Below, piece after piece: positions 7,647 to 15,087 of a stretch of 16,258 bases of DNA. How positions within the stretch are numbered: position 1 is the first letter of the stretch; each line of letters starts with the position of its first letter. A program made the position numbers and the translations under genes. The stretch is from Planctomycetaceae bacterium (GTDB lineage: Bacteria; Planctomycetota; Phycisphaerae; Phycisphaerales; SM1A02): positions 1 through 16,258 of the forward strand of contig CANJIC010000016.1 of the NCBI GenBank assembly GCA_947474205.1, written 5' to 3'. The notes beneath the pieces are model-generated. The model searched no databases. It was not told where the DNA came from and saw nothing but the letters and a program-made list of their open reading frames with translations.

Positions 7647-7994
7647 TTAGGACAAGGGCCGAAAAGAAAGTTTGGCCGCGTTGACATCCGCATAGACCTC
7701 AAAAATCTTGTCCAAGCGCGACAGCAGAATGGCCTGCACCATCATGCTGCGAAGTCCGCACAGACGAACTTGCGCTCCATGCTTCTTTAGTTTGTTGTGA
7801 ATTTGCAACAGCGCGCCCAGACCCATGCTGGACAAAATATCAAGCTTGGCGCAATCAACCACAACTTGCGTGGCGCCGCTTTCAACATGCTTGGAAACTT
7901 CTTCAATGAGTTGTTGCGCGGTACCGCGGTTCAGTCCGCCATCGGCGGCTACAACCAAAATCAAACCATCGCGTTCGGTGATGTAGGTCTGCAT
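7647..7994 (-). CDS. STAS-domain protein, anti-sigma factor antagonist type
   Basis: A single STAS domain of 115 residues, the usual size of SpoIIAA/RsbV-like proteins. Characteristic pieces are VVVDCAKLDILSSMGLGALLQIHNKLKKHG at about 44-73 and the following VRLCGL strand. S56 aligns with the serine phosphorylated in SpoIIAA-type antagonists; the usual preceding Asp is replaced by S55, as in some other STAS groups. Such proteins bind an anti-sigma/serine kinase and release a sigma factor or output protein when unphosphorylated. No RsbW-like kinase or PP2C phosphatase is in the window. Its ATG lies 3 bp after the kdsD stop codon, so expression is almost certainly tied to kdsD. Confidence 0.88.
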   Translation of the reverse strand: MQTYITERDGLILVVAADGGLNRGTAQQLIEEVSKHVESGATQVVVDCAKLDILSSMGLGALLQIHNKLKKHGAQVRLCGLRSMMVQAILLSRLDKIFEVYADVNAAKLSFRPLS

Positions 7995-7997
7995 GAT

Positions 7998-9011
7998 TTA
8001 GTCCCGCACAACTTTCAACGCGATCAAATCTTGAATATCAATCAAGCCGATTGGTTTTCCGTCCGTGTCCACCACTGGCAATTCGTCCACGCGCAGTTCA
8101 CGAATCATGCGCACCGCGTCACGCACCAAGGAGTGCGCGGGCAAACATCGTGGATGCTTGGTCATGCATTCAGCGATTGGTTTTTCCAGCGCCGCGGCTC
8201 CATGTTGGTTGATCAACCGGCGCACATCGCCGTCGGTCAAAATGCCAGCCAATCTTCCATGCGTATCGACCACCATCAACGCGCCGGCGCGCCGACCTTC
8301 GCCGCACGAGTGCAAGGCGCTCTTCATGGTGGCAGAGATGGGGACGCATGTCAGATTTTTCCCCACTTGAAATCGCAGCGCCTCGCTGACGGGTCGCAAG
8401 CCAATTCCCAGCATTCCGCCCGGGTGAATCTTGTGAAAATCATCGGCTTGGAAATTTTTTCTACGCGCCACGGCCAAGGCCAGCGCGTCGCCCGCGGCCA
8501 ACATGGTGGCGGTGGTGGCGGTGGGCGCAAGATTAAGCGGGCAAGCCTCCTCAATGTCGCCCAGTGAAATATGCACGCTTGCAATCTTGGCCAAGCTGGT
8601 GTTGTTGCTCTTTGAAATGGCAATTCGCTCAACGCCATCGGCTTTTAAAATGGCGGCGAAGTTCAGAAGCTCATCAGTTTCACCACTGTAGGAAAGCAGC
8701 AGAACAACATCGTTGCCGCGAATGCGTCCAAGGTCGCCATGCACGGCCTCGGCCGGGTGCACGAAATGGCTGGGTTGCCCAAGGCTTGCGAACGTGGCCG
8801 AAAGTTTGGTGCCAATGAGGCCGGACTTTCCCATGCCGCTCACCACCACATGTCCGTCGCTTGAAGTGATCAAATCAATTGCCTTCACAAAGTCTTGCGA
8901 ATCCGGGCTGTTGGGTGAAATTCTCATGGCCAAGCGCGTGATGGCCTCGGCCTCGGAGCGAAGGACATCGGAAATAAACGCGGCCTCGTCGGTCACCTTC
9001 TTTTCGATCAT
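7998..9011 (-). CDS. kdsD: D-arabinose 5-phosphate isomerase (KdsD/KpsF/GutQ family)
   Basis: Converts ribulose 5-phosphate to arabinose 5-phosphate, the first step towards Kdo for lipopolysaccharide, in the cytoplasm. From the ATG at 9011 it has 337 residues against 328 for E. coli KdsD. The SIS domain shows SGMGKSG with K62, SYSGETDE with E111, EEACPLNLAPT with E154, and FHKIHPGG with H193, which match the catalytic residues described for KdsD (K59, E111, E152, H193). Two CBS domains follow (about 235-285 and 298-337), typical of KdsD/KpsF and absent from bare SIS proteins. The open frame reaches a TTG at 9065, but family length favours 9011. It is divergent from scpA and followed at 3 bp by the STAS gene. 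KpsF or GutQ roles cannot be excluded, since no capsule or glucitol genes are nearby to test this. Confidence 0.94.
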   Translation of the reverse strand: MIEKKVTDEAAFISDVLRSEAEAITRLAMRISPNSPDSQDFVKAIDLITSSDGHVVVSGMGKSGLIGTKLSATFASLGQPSHFVHPAEAVHGDLGRIRGNDVVLLLSYSGETDELLNFAAILKADGVERIAISKSNNTSLAKIASVHISLGDIEEACPLNLAPTATTATMLAAGDALALAVARRKNFQADDFHKIHPGGMLGIGLRPVSEALRFQVGKNLTCVPISATMKSALHSCGEGRRAGALMVVDTHGRLAGILTDGDVRRLINQHGAAALEKPIAECMTKHPRCLPAHSLVRDAVRMIRELRVDELPVVDTDGKPIGLIDIQDLIALKVVRD

Positions 9012-9058
9012 CTGAAAATGATAGCGAAATGTCGCTGCGACTTTGGTACAGTTTGCGC
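9012..9058. promoter_or_regulatory. Divergent kdsD-scpA intergenic region with candidate -10 elements on both strands
   Basis: Only 47 bp separate the chosen start codons, so both promoters must overlap here or lie in coding sequence. The minus strand has TATCAT at 9023-9018, 6 nt before the kdsD ATG. The plus strand has TACAGT at 9047-9052, 6 nt before the scpA GTG. No good -35 hexamer is seen for either. The placement would give nearly leaderless mRNAs. This is inference from short degenerate motifs. Confidence 0.3.
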
Positions 9059-9859
9059 GTGGCAAGCGTCGACGAATATCAGGTCAAACTGGCGTCATTT
9101 GAAGGTCCTCTGGATCTGCTTTTGTTTTTAATTCGTCGCGCCGAGGTGGACATTCATGACATTCCAATTGGAGCCATTACCTCGCAATATCTAGAGGTGC
9201 TCAAATCCGCGCAGGACATGGATGTTGAGCAAGCTGGTGAATTTCTAGTGCTTGCGGCCACATTGGTGGAGATGAAAAGTCGCCTGTTGTCGCCCAAGCC
9301 GGAGCATGATGATTCGCAAGTGCTTCCAGACGCAAGCGCGCATGAGGATCCACGGTGCGAATTGGTGCAGCAGTTGTTGGCGTACCAACGCTTTCGCACC
9401 GCGGCTGAAACGCTTGACTCGCTGCGCAATGAATTTTCAAATCGTTGGTCTGCTTCGGGTGTGGCGGGTGCAATTCCAGCCGACGACGGCGAAGCCACCA
9501 CTGTTGAAGAAGTGCAGGACCTTGACATAGGCGATGTGCATTTGCTGGACTTGCTTGAGGCCTTCGAGCGAATCACATTGGCCGTTGATTTTTCGCGCCT
9601 AGGTGAACATCAAGTCACATTTGATGACACTCCAATTGGTTTGCATCAAGATGATTTGGTCGATCGGCTGGCGCGTTCACCTGAAAAGCGAATGCGACTT
9701 GAAGCCATCTTTGAGGGGCGCAATCGAATGGATCGAATTGGTTTGTTCTTGGCGTTGCTTGAACTTGCGCGCGAGCAGCGCATTCGTGTTCGTCAAGCGC
9801 AGGCCAGTGAGCCAATTGAATTAGAGTTGGTCGATGGCGCTGTGTCGATCACGCAATAA
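9059..9859 (+). CDS. scpA: Segregation and condensation protein A
   Basis: ScpA is the kleisin that bridges the SMC ATPase dimer and pairs with ScpB in chromosome compaction and segregation. From GTG 9059 the product is 266 residues, usual for the family. The N-terminal SMC-neck-binding region has the hallmark VKLASFEGPLDLLLFLIRR and then ITSQYLE; the LAATLVEMKSRLLSP segment follows at about 75-90. A central acidic linker precedes a C-terminal winged-helix region, with FLALLELAREQRIRVRQ near the end, which binds the SMC head. ATG 9029 is also in frame, but family proteins start just before the 'YQVKL' segment, favouring GTG 9059. No scpB or smc gene lies in the window. Its TAA directly abuts the dacB stop on the other strand. 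Confidence 0.94.
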   Translation: MASVDEYQVKLASFEGPLDLLLFLIRRAEVDIHDIPIGAITSQYLEVLKSAQDMDVEQAGEFLVLAATLVEMKSRLLSPKPEHDDSQVLPDASAHEDPRCELVQQLLAYQRFRTAAETLDSLRNEFSNRWSASGVAGAIPADDGEATTVEEVQDLDIGDVHLLDLLEAFERITLAVDFSRLGEHQVTFDDTPIGLHQDDLVDRLARSPEKRMRLEAIFEGRNRMDRIGLFLALLELAREQRIRVRQAQASEPIELELVDGAVSITQ

Positions 9860-11422
9860 TCAACCGCCGCCAAGGCGCTCGCGCGGAGCATCGCCAGCTT
9901 TAGGTGAAACCACCGCGCCAACAGGTTTGAGCGTGTCCAAGTATTGCGCCGTGGCTTTGACAATGCTCTCTTGTAGTTGCTTGGCTTTGCCCACGCCGCC
10001 GGCCTCAAAACCATTGCAAATCACGCTGAATGTTGCGTAATGTCCATTCACGCATTTCACCACGCCCGAGAGCGCGCACACGCCGTTGATGTAGCCAGTT
10101 TTGCAATGCACGGAAAATTTACTGCTGTCAAGATCGCGAAAGCGTTTCTTCACGGTGCCACTTTCGCCACCCACGGCAAGCGTGGCCGTGAACAGGGATC
10201 CAATTTTTTCGTCGCTGACCAAATCATTCAACCACGCGCTCAGAATGCTGGCGCTGACTCGATTCTCTTTGGAAAGTCCGGAGCCATCCACCGCGTCAAG
10301 CGATGCGAGATTCACTTTGTCGCCAATACGGTTGCGCACGCATTTCTCAACCGCATCCGAACCGTTCAGCCAAGACCCAGGCGTTCCAGTGGAAACAAAA
10401 CCAATGCGCTTGAGCAAGCACTCGGCGTATAAATTCTGGCTGTCCACATTGCAGCGCGTTAGCACCGTGGCAATGGGAGTTCGAATGATGGGTCCAACCG
10501 TGTCGCCTTTGAAAACAGGTTCATCCACTTTGGCAAGTCGCACGGACTTCACGGAAATACCGCCCTTGGTCAACCGCTCCGCCAAAAGTTGAGCGAAGAA
10601 ATTGGAAGGGTTCGCAAGCGCGATGCTGACGGGTTCCTCAAGCGTTTTTTTACATTCGCCATGAATGGTAAATGTGTTGGGGGCGACTTCACGTTGAATC
10701 CACAGTCCATCATCCTTGCCTTTTGTTTTTTTAGTTTGATTGATCAAACTGACAAAGTTGTTGGTGGGTCGAATCTGAAAAATCTCCGCGCCACGATCCG
10801 CTGGTTTTGCCCATAAATCAAGGCGATTCAGGTGAAATGTAATTCCGCCAACAGGCGCGCAATAGTGTTCGTTTAGTTGGTCTGCCGGCCAACCAGCGGG
10901 CACATCAACGCGGTCAAAGATGCGGTCATCAATCACCAACTCCTGGCATTCAGTCATGCCCGATGCCTTGGCGCCTTGCACCCACAGATCAAGCAACGCC
11001 TCCGGAGTCATGCCGGTGATTTGATTTCCATCTTTATCCGTGTGGATCATGCGCGACAGAAGTTCTGGATCCGCGAACGATGGATCGCCATCTCCAATCG
11101 CGATCAAGCGATCGCCTTGGCGAACAAGACGCGTCTGAAAAACAAAGTCAGACCCAAACAGGCGAAGCGCGGAGCCAGTGGTGAGCAGTTTTTCATTGCT
11201 TGCCGGCGCCATGGCCGTGTCGGAGTTGATGCGCACAAGTTCAAGGGCGTCGTCGCCGCGCACGCTGACAGCGACGGTTCCTTTTTTGGGCGACGATGTG
11301 TTCACCAATCCTTTGACCGTCGAAGCAAGATCGGCGGCGGAGGCAATGGTGGTGGCGAGCAGCGCAACGCACGCGACAAGGGCGTGGGCACAACGATTGA
11401 GATGGATTGGAAACACGATCAT
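9860..11422 (-). CDS. dacB: D-alanyl-D-alanine carboxypeptidase/endopeptidase, PBP4 type (peptidase family S13)
   Basis: Periplasmic enzyme that trims or cleaves D-Ala-containing peptide crosslinks in peptidoglycan. The 520-residue protein has a signal peptide (hydrophobic 12-26, cleavage near ASA29). Active-site signatures of S13 enzymes are present: the nucleophile box S75-N-E-K78 in MAPASNEKLLTTGSAL, the DGSGLSKEN box at 379-387, and K441-T-G443. Between boxes 1 and 2 lies the long extra domain usual for PBP4/R39-like enzymes, including GDGDPSF at 110-116. The predicted mature part has ten cysteines, one (C440) right next to the KTG box, unusual for the family. It lies 39 bp after the HI0933-family gene with no terminator between, so it may be co-transcribed with the feo genes. 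No Shine-Dalgarno site is visible. Peptidoglycan is expected in this cell if the enzyme is active. Confidence 0.93.
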   Translation of the reverse strand: MIVFPIHLNRCAHALVACVALLATTIASAADLASTVKGLVNTSSPKKGTVAVSVRGDDALELVRINSDTAMAPASNEKLLTTGSALRLFGSDFVFQTRLVRQGDRLIAIGDGDPSFADPELLSRMIHTDKDGNQITGMTPEALLDLWVQGAKASGMTECQELVIDDRIFDRVDVPAGWPADQLNEHYCAPVGGITFHLNRLDLWAKPADRGAEIFQIRPTNNFVSLINQTKKTKGKDDGLWIQREVAPNTFTIHGECKKTLEEPVSIALANPSNFFAQLLAERLTKGGISVKSVRLAKVDEPVFKGDTVGPIIRTPIATVLTRCNVDSQNLYAECLLKRIGFVSTGTPGSWLNGSDAVEKCVRNRIGDKVNLASLDAVDGSGLSKENRVSASILSAWLNDLVSDEKIGSLFTATLAVGGESGTVKKRFRDLDSSKFSVHCKTGYINGVCALSGVVKCVNGHYATFSVICNGFEAGGVGKAKQLQESIVKATAQYLDTLKPVGAVVSPKAGDAPRERLGGG

Positions 11423-11461
11423 CTATCGACTTGTTTGCTCATGGCGCTTCAGAAAGTGTAG

Positions 11462-12859
11462 TCAAGAACGCAATGAATTCGCCATGGAAATGCCCGCCAC
11501 AAATCCGCTGGCCCAGGCCCATTGAAAATTGAATCCGCCAATGCGACCGTCCACATCCAGGATTTCGCCAGCCAAATAAAGACCGGGACATTTGCGGCTT
11601 TGCATGCTGGACAAATCCAACTCAACCAATGGAACGCCCCCAGCGGTGACTTCGGCGTGAGTGAAGCCGCGGTCGCCGACAACCTCAACTGGCGCTGCGC
11701 ACAATAGTTGAGCCAGCGCGCGGCGGCGATCGCGGTCTATTTGCTTAGCGGTTCTGTCCGTGGCAATGCCAACGCTTTCCAACAATGTTTTGGCCAGGCG
11801 CTCCGGCAACTTTTCGCGCAGGCGCGACACAATCGATTGCGCCTTGGCTTCCAGCAGCCACGCGTCGGCTTCATCAAGCGTGCAACTTGATTTGGAATTG
11901 TTCTTCAAACCATTCTTCAGGTCATGTAAAAAACAAATCTGCAGCGACGCCGCCGCGTCACGCGTTCGCTCCATCATGAGGTGGCGACTGATGTCCAGCA
12001 CCGCCGGTCCTGAAAGACCAAAGTGCGTGAACAACATGGAGTCGGTGAATGAAACAATGTGCTTGCCAGTGCCCGAGACAACGCGGACTTCGGCGTTGAG
12101 CGTAAGACCACTGAGCGTGCGAACCCAATGGTGCGCGTCACAAACCAGCGGAACAAGCGAGGGAATGACATGTTGTGTCACCGTGTGCCCCAAGCTTTTT
12201 GCAAGTTCTAAACCAAGGCCATCAGAGCCTGACTTGGGCAAACTTTTGCCGCCGCTGCATAGCGCAACCGTGCGCGCGCGCAAGGCGCCCCAAGAGCCAG
12301 CGACTTCAAATCCGCCATGTGGTAGCGGAGTAATCGTTTGCACGCGCATGGGACTGCGAATATCCACGCCCGCATCATGCGCGGCTTGCAGCAGCGCGTT
12401 GAGAACAGTGTGCGCATCGTCGGTGGTTGGAAATAATTTTCCGGTTTCCTCTTGCTTCAACTCAACGCCTAGTTGATTGAAGAACTTCACGCAATCAGAA
12501 ACCGTGAAGCGCGACAACACGCGGCGAATAGCGGCAGGGGTGCTGCCGGCGTAGTCCTGCTCGCGCACCGCGTGATGCGTCACATTGCAGCGGCCGCCGC
12601 CGGCCACCAGAATTTTAATTCCAATGCGCGGCGCGCCATCAAGCGCCACCACCCGCAACGCGCGGGTTGTATCGTGGCGAAGTTCTGGTGGGTCAACGTC
12701 ACGCGCGTGATCAATAGTGGCTGAGGCGCTTGAATGGATAGACGCGTTGGCGCAACCAGTTCGAGCGGCGTAAATAGCGGTCATTAATCCAGCGGCGCCC
12801 GCGCCAATAACTGCAATATCCGCGTCAAATACAGGCGTTTTCGCTGGCTCGTCGCTCAT
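11462..12859 (-). CDS. HI0933/YhiN-family FAD-dependent oxidoreductase
   Basis: A 465-residue flavoprotein of the HI0933 (YhiN) family. Its members bind FAD, but most have no established physiological role; one streptococcal member was described as an aminoacetone oxidase. The Rossmann dinucleotide motif is VIGAGAAGLMTAIYAAR at about 17-33 with G19, G21 and G24. The hallmark LVAGGGRCNVT is at 84-94, and the C-terminus carries CPGLYLAGEILDVDGRIGGFNFQWAWASG. About 30 residues (roughly 37-67) are inserted between the first helix and second strand, where most homologues have almost none. The ATG at 12859 overlaps the stop of the small upstream gene by one base (TGATG), so translation is coupled to the feo genes. 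A direct link to iron metabolism is only contextual. Confidence 0.92.
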   Translation of the reverse strand: MSDEPAKTPVFDADIAVIGAGAAGLMTAIYAARTGCANASIHSSASATIDHARDVDPPELRHDTTRALRVVALDGAPRIGIKILVAGGGRCNVTHHAVREQDYAGSTPAAIRRVLSRFTVSDCVKFFNQLGVELKQEETGKLFPTTDDAHTVLNALLQAAHDAGVDIRSPMRVQTITPLPHGGFEVAGSWGALRARTVALCSGGKSLPKSGSDGLGLELAKSLGHTVTQHVIPSLVPLVCDAHHWVRTLSGLTLNAEVRVVSGTGKHIVSFTDSMLFTHFGLSGPAVLDISRHLMMERTRDAAASLQICFLHDLKNGLKNNSKSSCTLDEADAWLLEAKAQSIVSRLREKLPERLAKTLLESVGIATDRTAKQIDRDRRRALAQLLCAAPVEVVGDRGFTHAEVTAGGVPLVELDLSSMQSRKCPGLYLAGEILDVDGRIGGFNFQWAWASGFVAGISMANSLRS

Positions 12860-13065
12860 CAATTGGCTTCGCCACCAGCACGCTTTGCGTCTTTGGAAAT
12901 GGTTAGCGGCGTGAGCTTGGGTTTCTTCACGCTAGGGCTTGCGGTGCAACTGGGACATGATGGCGACGCGCCCTTCTTGTTTGGAAGCAGTGGTCGAAGC
13001 ACCGCGTACAAACCAGCAAGTGCCACCAACGAGACAATCCAAAATTGAAATTCATTCCACGGCAT
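12859..13065 (-). CDS. Small single-span membrane protein with CxxC, FeoB-associated type
   Basis: The 68-residue product has one N-terminal transmembrane helix at about 8-27 (FWIVSLVALAGLYAVLRPLL), then a short cytoplasmic-type tail with C37-P-S-C40 and a Lys-rich end. This layout and its place immediately after feoB match the loosely defined FeoB-associated Cys-rich membrane proteins, which stand where FeoC lies in enterobacteria and are thought to help FeoB. It has two Cys rather than the four or more of many such proteins. Its ATG follows the feoB TAA with no gap, using an AGGAGG inside feoB, and its own stop overlaps the start of the flavoprotein gene. Existence is well supported by the coupling; function is inferred. 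Confidence 0.8.
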   Translation of the reverse strand: MPWNEFQFWIVSLVALAGLYAVLRPLLPNKKGASPSCPSCTASPSVKKPKLTPLTISKDAKRAGGEAN

Positions 13066-15087
13066 TTACAATCCTCCTGTTAAAAGTATTTGTCGAACAA
13101 TCCACGCCATGCCCCACGCCAATCCGCTCATCCATACAAATTGCAGAAGCGGCCATTTCCATGATTGAGTTTCCCGGCGCACCAACGCAAGGGTAGGAAG
13201 ACATTGCATGGCCAGCGTGAAGAACACCAACAGCGACGCGGCGGTTGGAATGGTAAACAACAAGGTTCCATCGGCGCGGCGATTTTGCGAAAGCTTTTCA
13301 AGCAGTGATGATTCGTCGTTGGAATCAGTGGAAGAAATAATCATGAGCGTACTGACGAACACTTCGCGCGCTAGAAAACTGGTTAGCACCGCCACCGTCA
13401 GTTGGTGGTCAAATCCAAGCGGACGGAAAAGTGGCTCGGCAATGACCCCAATTTTCCCAGCCATGGAGCCAAGTTGTTGATCTCTTGCTTCCTGCAAATT
13501 GGCTTGATTTTCAAGCGATTTCACAACTTCTGGATTTACGTTTGCTTGTTGCGCCACCACGCTTGTTTCGGCGCGCATTTTCAACACTTCAACCGATGGC
13601 GCGACTTTTGGATACGCGCTGAGCCACCACATGACAACACAAATGGCCAAGATCATGGTACCCGCGTTCTTGATGAACAACACTCCGCGGTCATACATGA
13701 CCCACAATGCAATTTTAATGCTGGGCTTGCGGTACGGCGGCATCTCCAACAACATTGGACGCGCCGGACCCTTGAGCAATGTGCGCCGAACAAGAAACGC
13801 GCTCAACAATCCCGCCACGGCGCCAGTGGCGTAGCAACCAACAAACGCCAAGCCCGCAAGCCACGGTCGTCCTGCGAAGAGCAACGAGATAAGCAACACA
13901 TACACCGGCAAGCGCGCGGTGCAACTCATGAATGGCGCGACAAGAATCGTGGCAAGGCGGTCCTTGGCATCTGGAATAAGACGCGTGGACATAATGCCCG
14001 GCAACGCGCACGCATGGCTGGAAAGAAGTGGCACAAACGCTTGACCAGGCAAACCAAAGCGGCGCATGAATTTGTCGGCGGCGAAGGCGGCGCGCGCCAA
14101 ATAGCCGGAATCTTCCAGCAATGACAGCAGGAAGAAAAGTAGGCAAATTTGCGGTAAAAACACAACAGTTCCAGCGATGCCGCCAATAATTCCGTCCACG
14201 CACAAGTCGCGCAGCGGACCCGCTGGCATGACAACTCTTACAAAGTCGCCCGCGGTGCCAAAGATAAAGTCAAGAGCGTGCATTGGAAATTGCGCCAGCC
14301 AAAAAATACTGGCGAACAGCAGGCTCATGACCACAATAAATGCGGCAAGTCCAGCGACAGGGTGCGTGAGCGCGCGGTCCACTCTTTCGCTCACGCGACT
14401 GGTTGACGACATGCGTCCGCTGGCCACTTCAGCAAGCACATCGTTAGCCCACTTCGCCAAGTCCGACTCACTCACAGTTGACGGAGGCAAATGATGAAGG
14501 CGTTCTTCGAAGGACTCCAGTGAAATTCCATGCAGTGCGGCGCGCAACGCGGAGTCGGCAAGTTCGCTCACGCCCTCGCCAGTGCGACCACTTGTGATCA
14601 CAACGGCGCATCCCAAACATTCCGAAAGCGCCGCGGCGTTCACGCTGAAACCTTTTCGCCGAGCGTCATCGCTTAGCGTGACGGCAATCACGCACGGCAT
14701 TTTTCTGCGCAAAGCGTGCGAGGCGAAGCGCAAGGACCTGGAAAAATTGGTGGCATCCGCGATAATCACCGCAACATCCGGCGCGACATCGCCAATGCGG
14801 CCGTCCAAACAATCGCGGCACAATTTGCTTTCAGGAACTTCCAGGCTCAATCCATAAATGCCCGGAAGGTCCATGATTTCAAGCGCGCCGTGCGTGGTGA
14901 CCGCCAAGCCAACGCGGCTTTCCACGGTGGTGCCTGGAATATTCGATGTGTGCGCGCGCGAGCCACACAGTCGGTTGAACAATGTTGTCTTGCCCGTGTT
15001 GGGCTGACCTAACAACGCCGCGCGTGGCGGGCGCTCGGTGGAGTACACCCGTTCCAATTCAACATCATCAGGCTGCTGGGCAGCCAT
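13066..15087 (-). CDS. feoB: Ferrous iron transport protein B (GTPase-coupled Fe2+ transporter)
   Basis: Integral membrane Fe2+ importer, 673 residues against 773 in E. coli. The N-terminal G domain has G1 GQPNTGKTT (27-35), G2 PGTTVE (51-56) and G3 DLPG (73-76). G4, normally NxxD, reads T137-L-S-D140, lacking the guanine-recognising Asn. A helical spacer to about 240 is followed by the membrane part: the first Gate/Nucleoside-recognition repeat with SSHACALPGIMSTR (356-369), RLATILVAPFMSCTARLPVY (377-396) with C389, then the FeoB_C core and a second gate region around FLAREVFVSTLM (571-582). It ends without a Cys-rich tail. The start overlaps feoA by 20 bp. Family assignment is secure; nucleotide specificity is open. 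Confidence 0.95.
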   Translation of the reverse strand: MAAQQPDDVELERVYSTERPPRAALLGQPNTGKTTLFNRLCGSRAHTSNIPGTTVESRVGLAVTTHGALEIMDLPGIYGLSLEVPESKLCRDCLDGRIGDVAPDVAVIIADATNFSRSLRFASHALRRKMPCVIAVTLSDDARRKGFSVNAAALSECLGCAVVITSGRTGEGVSELADSALRAALHGISLESFEERLHHLPPSTVSESDLAKWANDVLAEVASGRMSSTSRVSERVDRALTHPVAGLAAFIVVMSLLFASIFWLAQFPMHALDFIFGTAGDFVRVVMPAGPLRDLCVDGIIGGIAGTVVFLPQICLLFFLLSLLEDSGYLARAAFAADKFMRRFGLPGQAFVPLLSSHACALPGIMSTRLIPDAKDRLATILVAPFMSCTARLPVYVLLISLLFAGRPWLAGLAFVGCYATGAVAGLLSAFLVRRTLLKGPARPMLLEMPPYRKPSIKIALWVMYDRGVLFIKNAGTMILAICVVMWWLSAYPKVAPSVEVLKMRAETSVVAQQANVNPEVVKSLENQANLQEARDQQLGSMAGKIGVIAEPLFRPLGFDHQLTVAVLTSFLAREVFVSTLMIISSTDSNDESSLLEKLSQNRRADGTLLFTIPTAASLLVFFTLAMQCLPTLALVRRETQSWKWPLLQFVWMSGLAWGMAWIVRQILLTGGL
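13071..13078 (-). promoter_or_regulatory. Consensus Shine-Dalgarno AGGAGGAT inside the 3' end of feoB
   Basis: On the minus strand AGGAGG occupies 13078-13073, 7 nt before the ATG of the small membrane-protein gene. The same bases code the last Gly-Gly of FeoB. It is the best ribosome binding site in the window and implies high translation of the small gene. Confidence 0.8.

Noticed and set aside
7797..8567. 256-codon plus-strand frame opposite kdsD, rich in His and Gln
   Set aside because: It lies antisense to a gene whose catalytic residues are all in place, and its sequence shows no domain or natural composition. Third-position bias of the real gene keeps the opposite frame open.
11760..12476. 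238-codon plus-strand frame opposite the HI0933-family gene
   Set aside because: It is antisense to a well-conserved flavoprotein and shows no recognisable features.
12863..13048. Plus-strand frame opposite the small CxxC membrane protein gene
   Set aside because: The minus-strand gene is fixed by a consensus ribosome binding site and by coupling at both ends; the plus frame has none of these.
13402..14124. 240-codon plus-strand frame opposite feoB
   Set aside because: It is the antisense image of transmembrane segments, with Arg/Gln/His-rich composition and no start signal.
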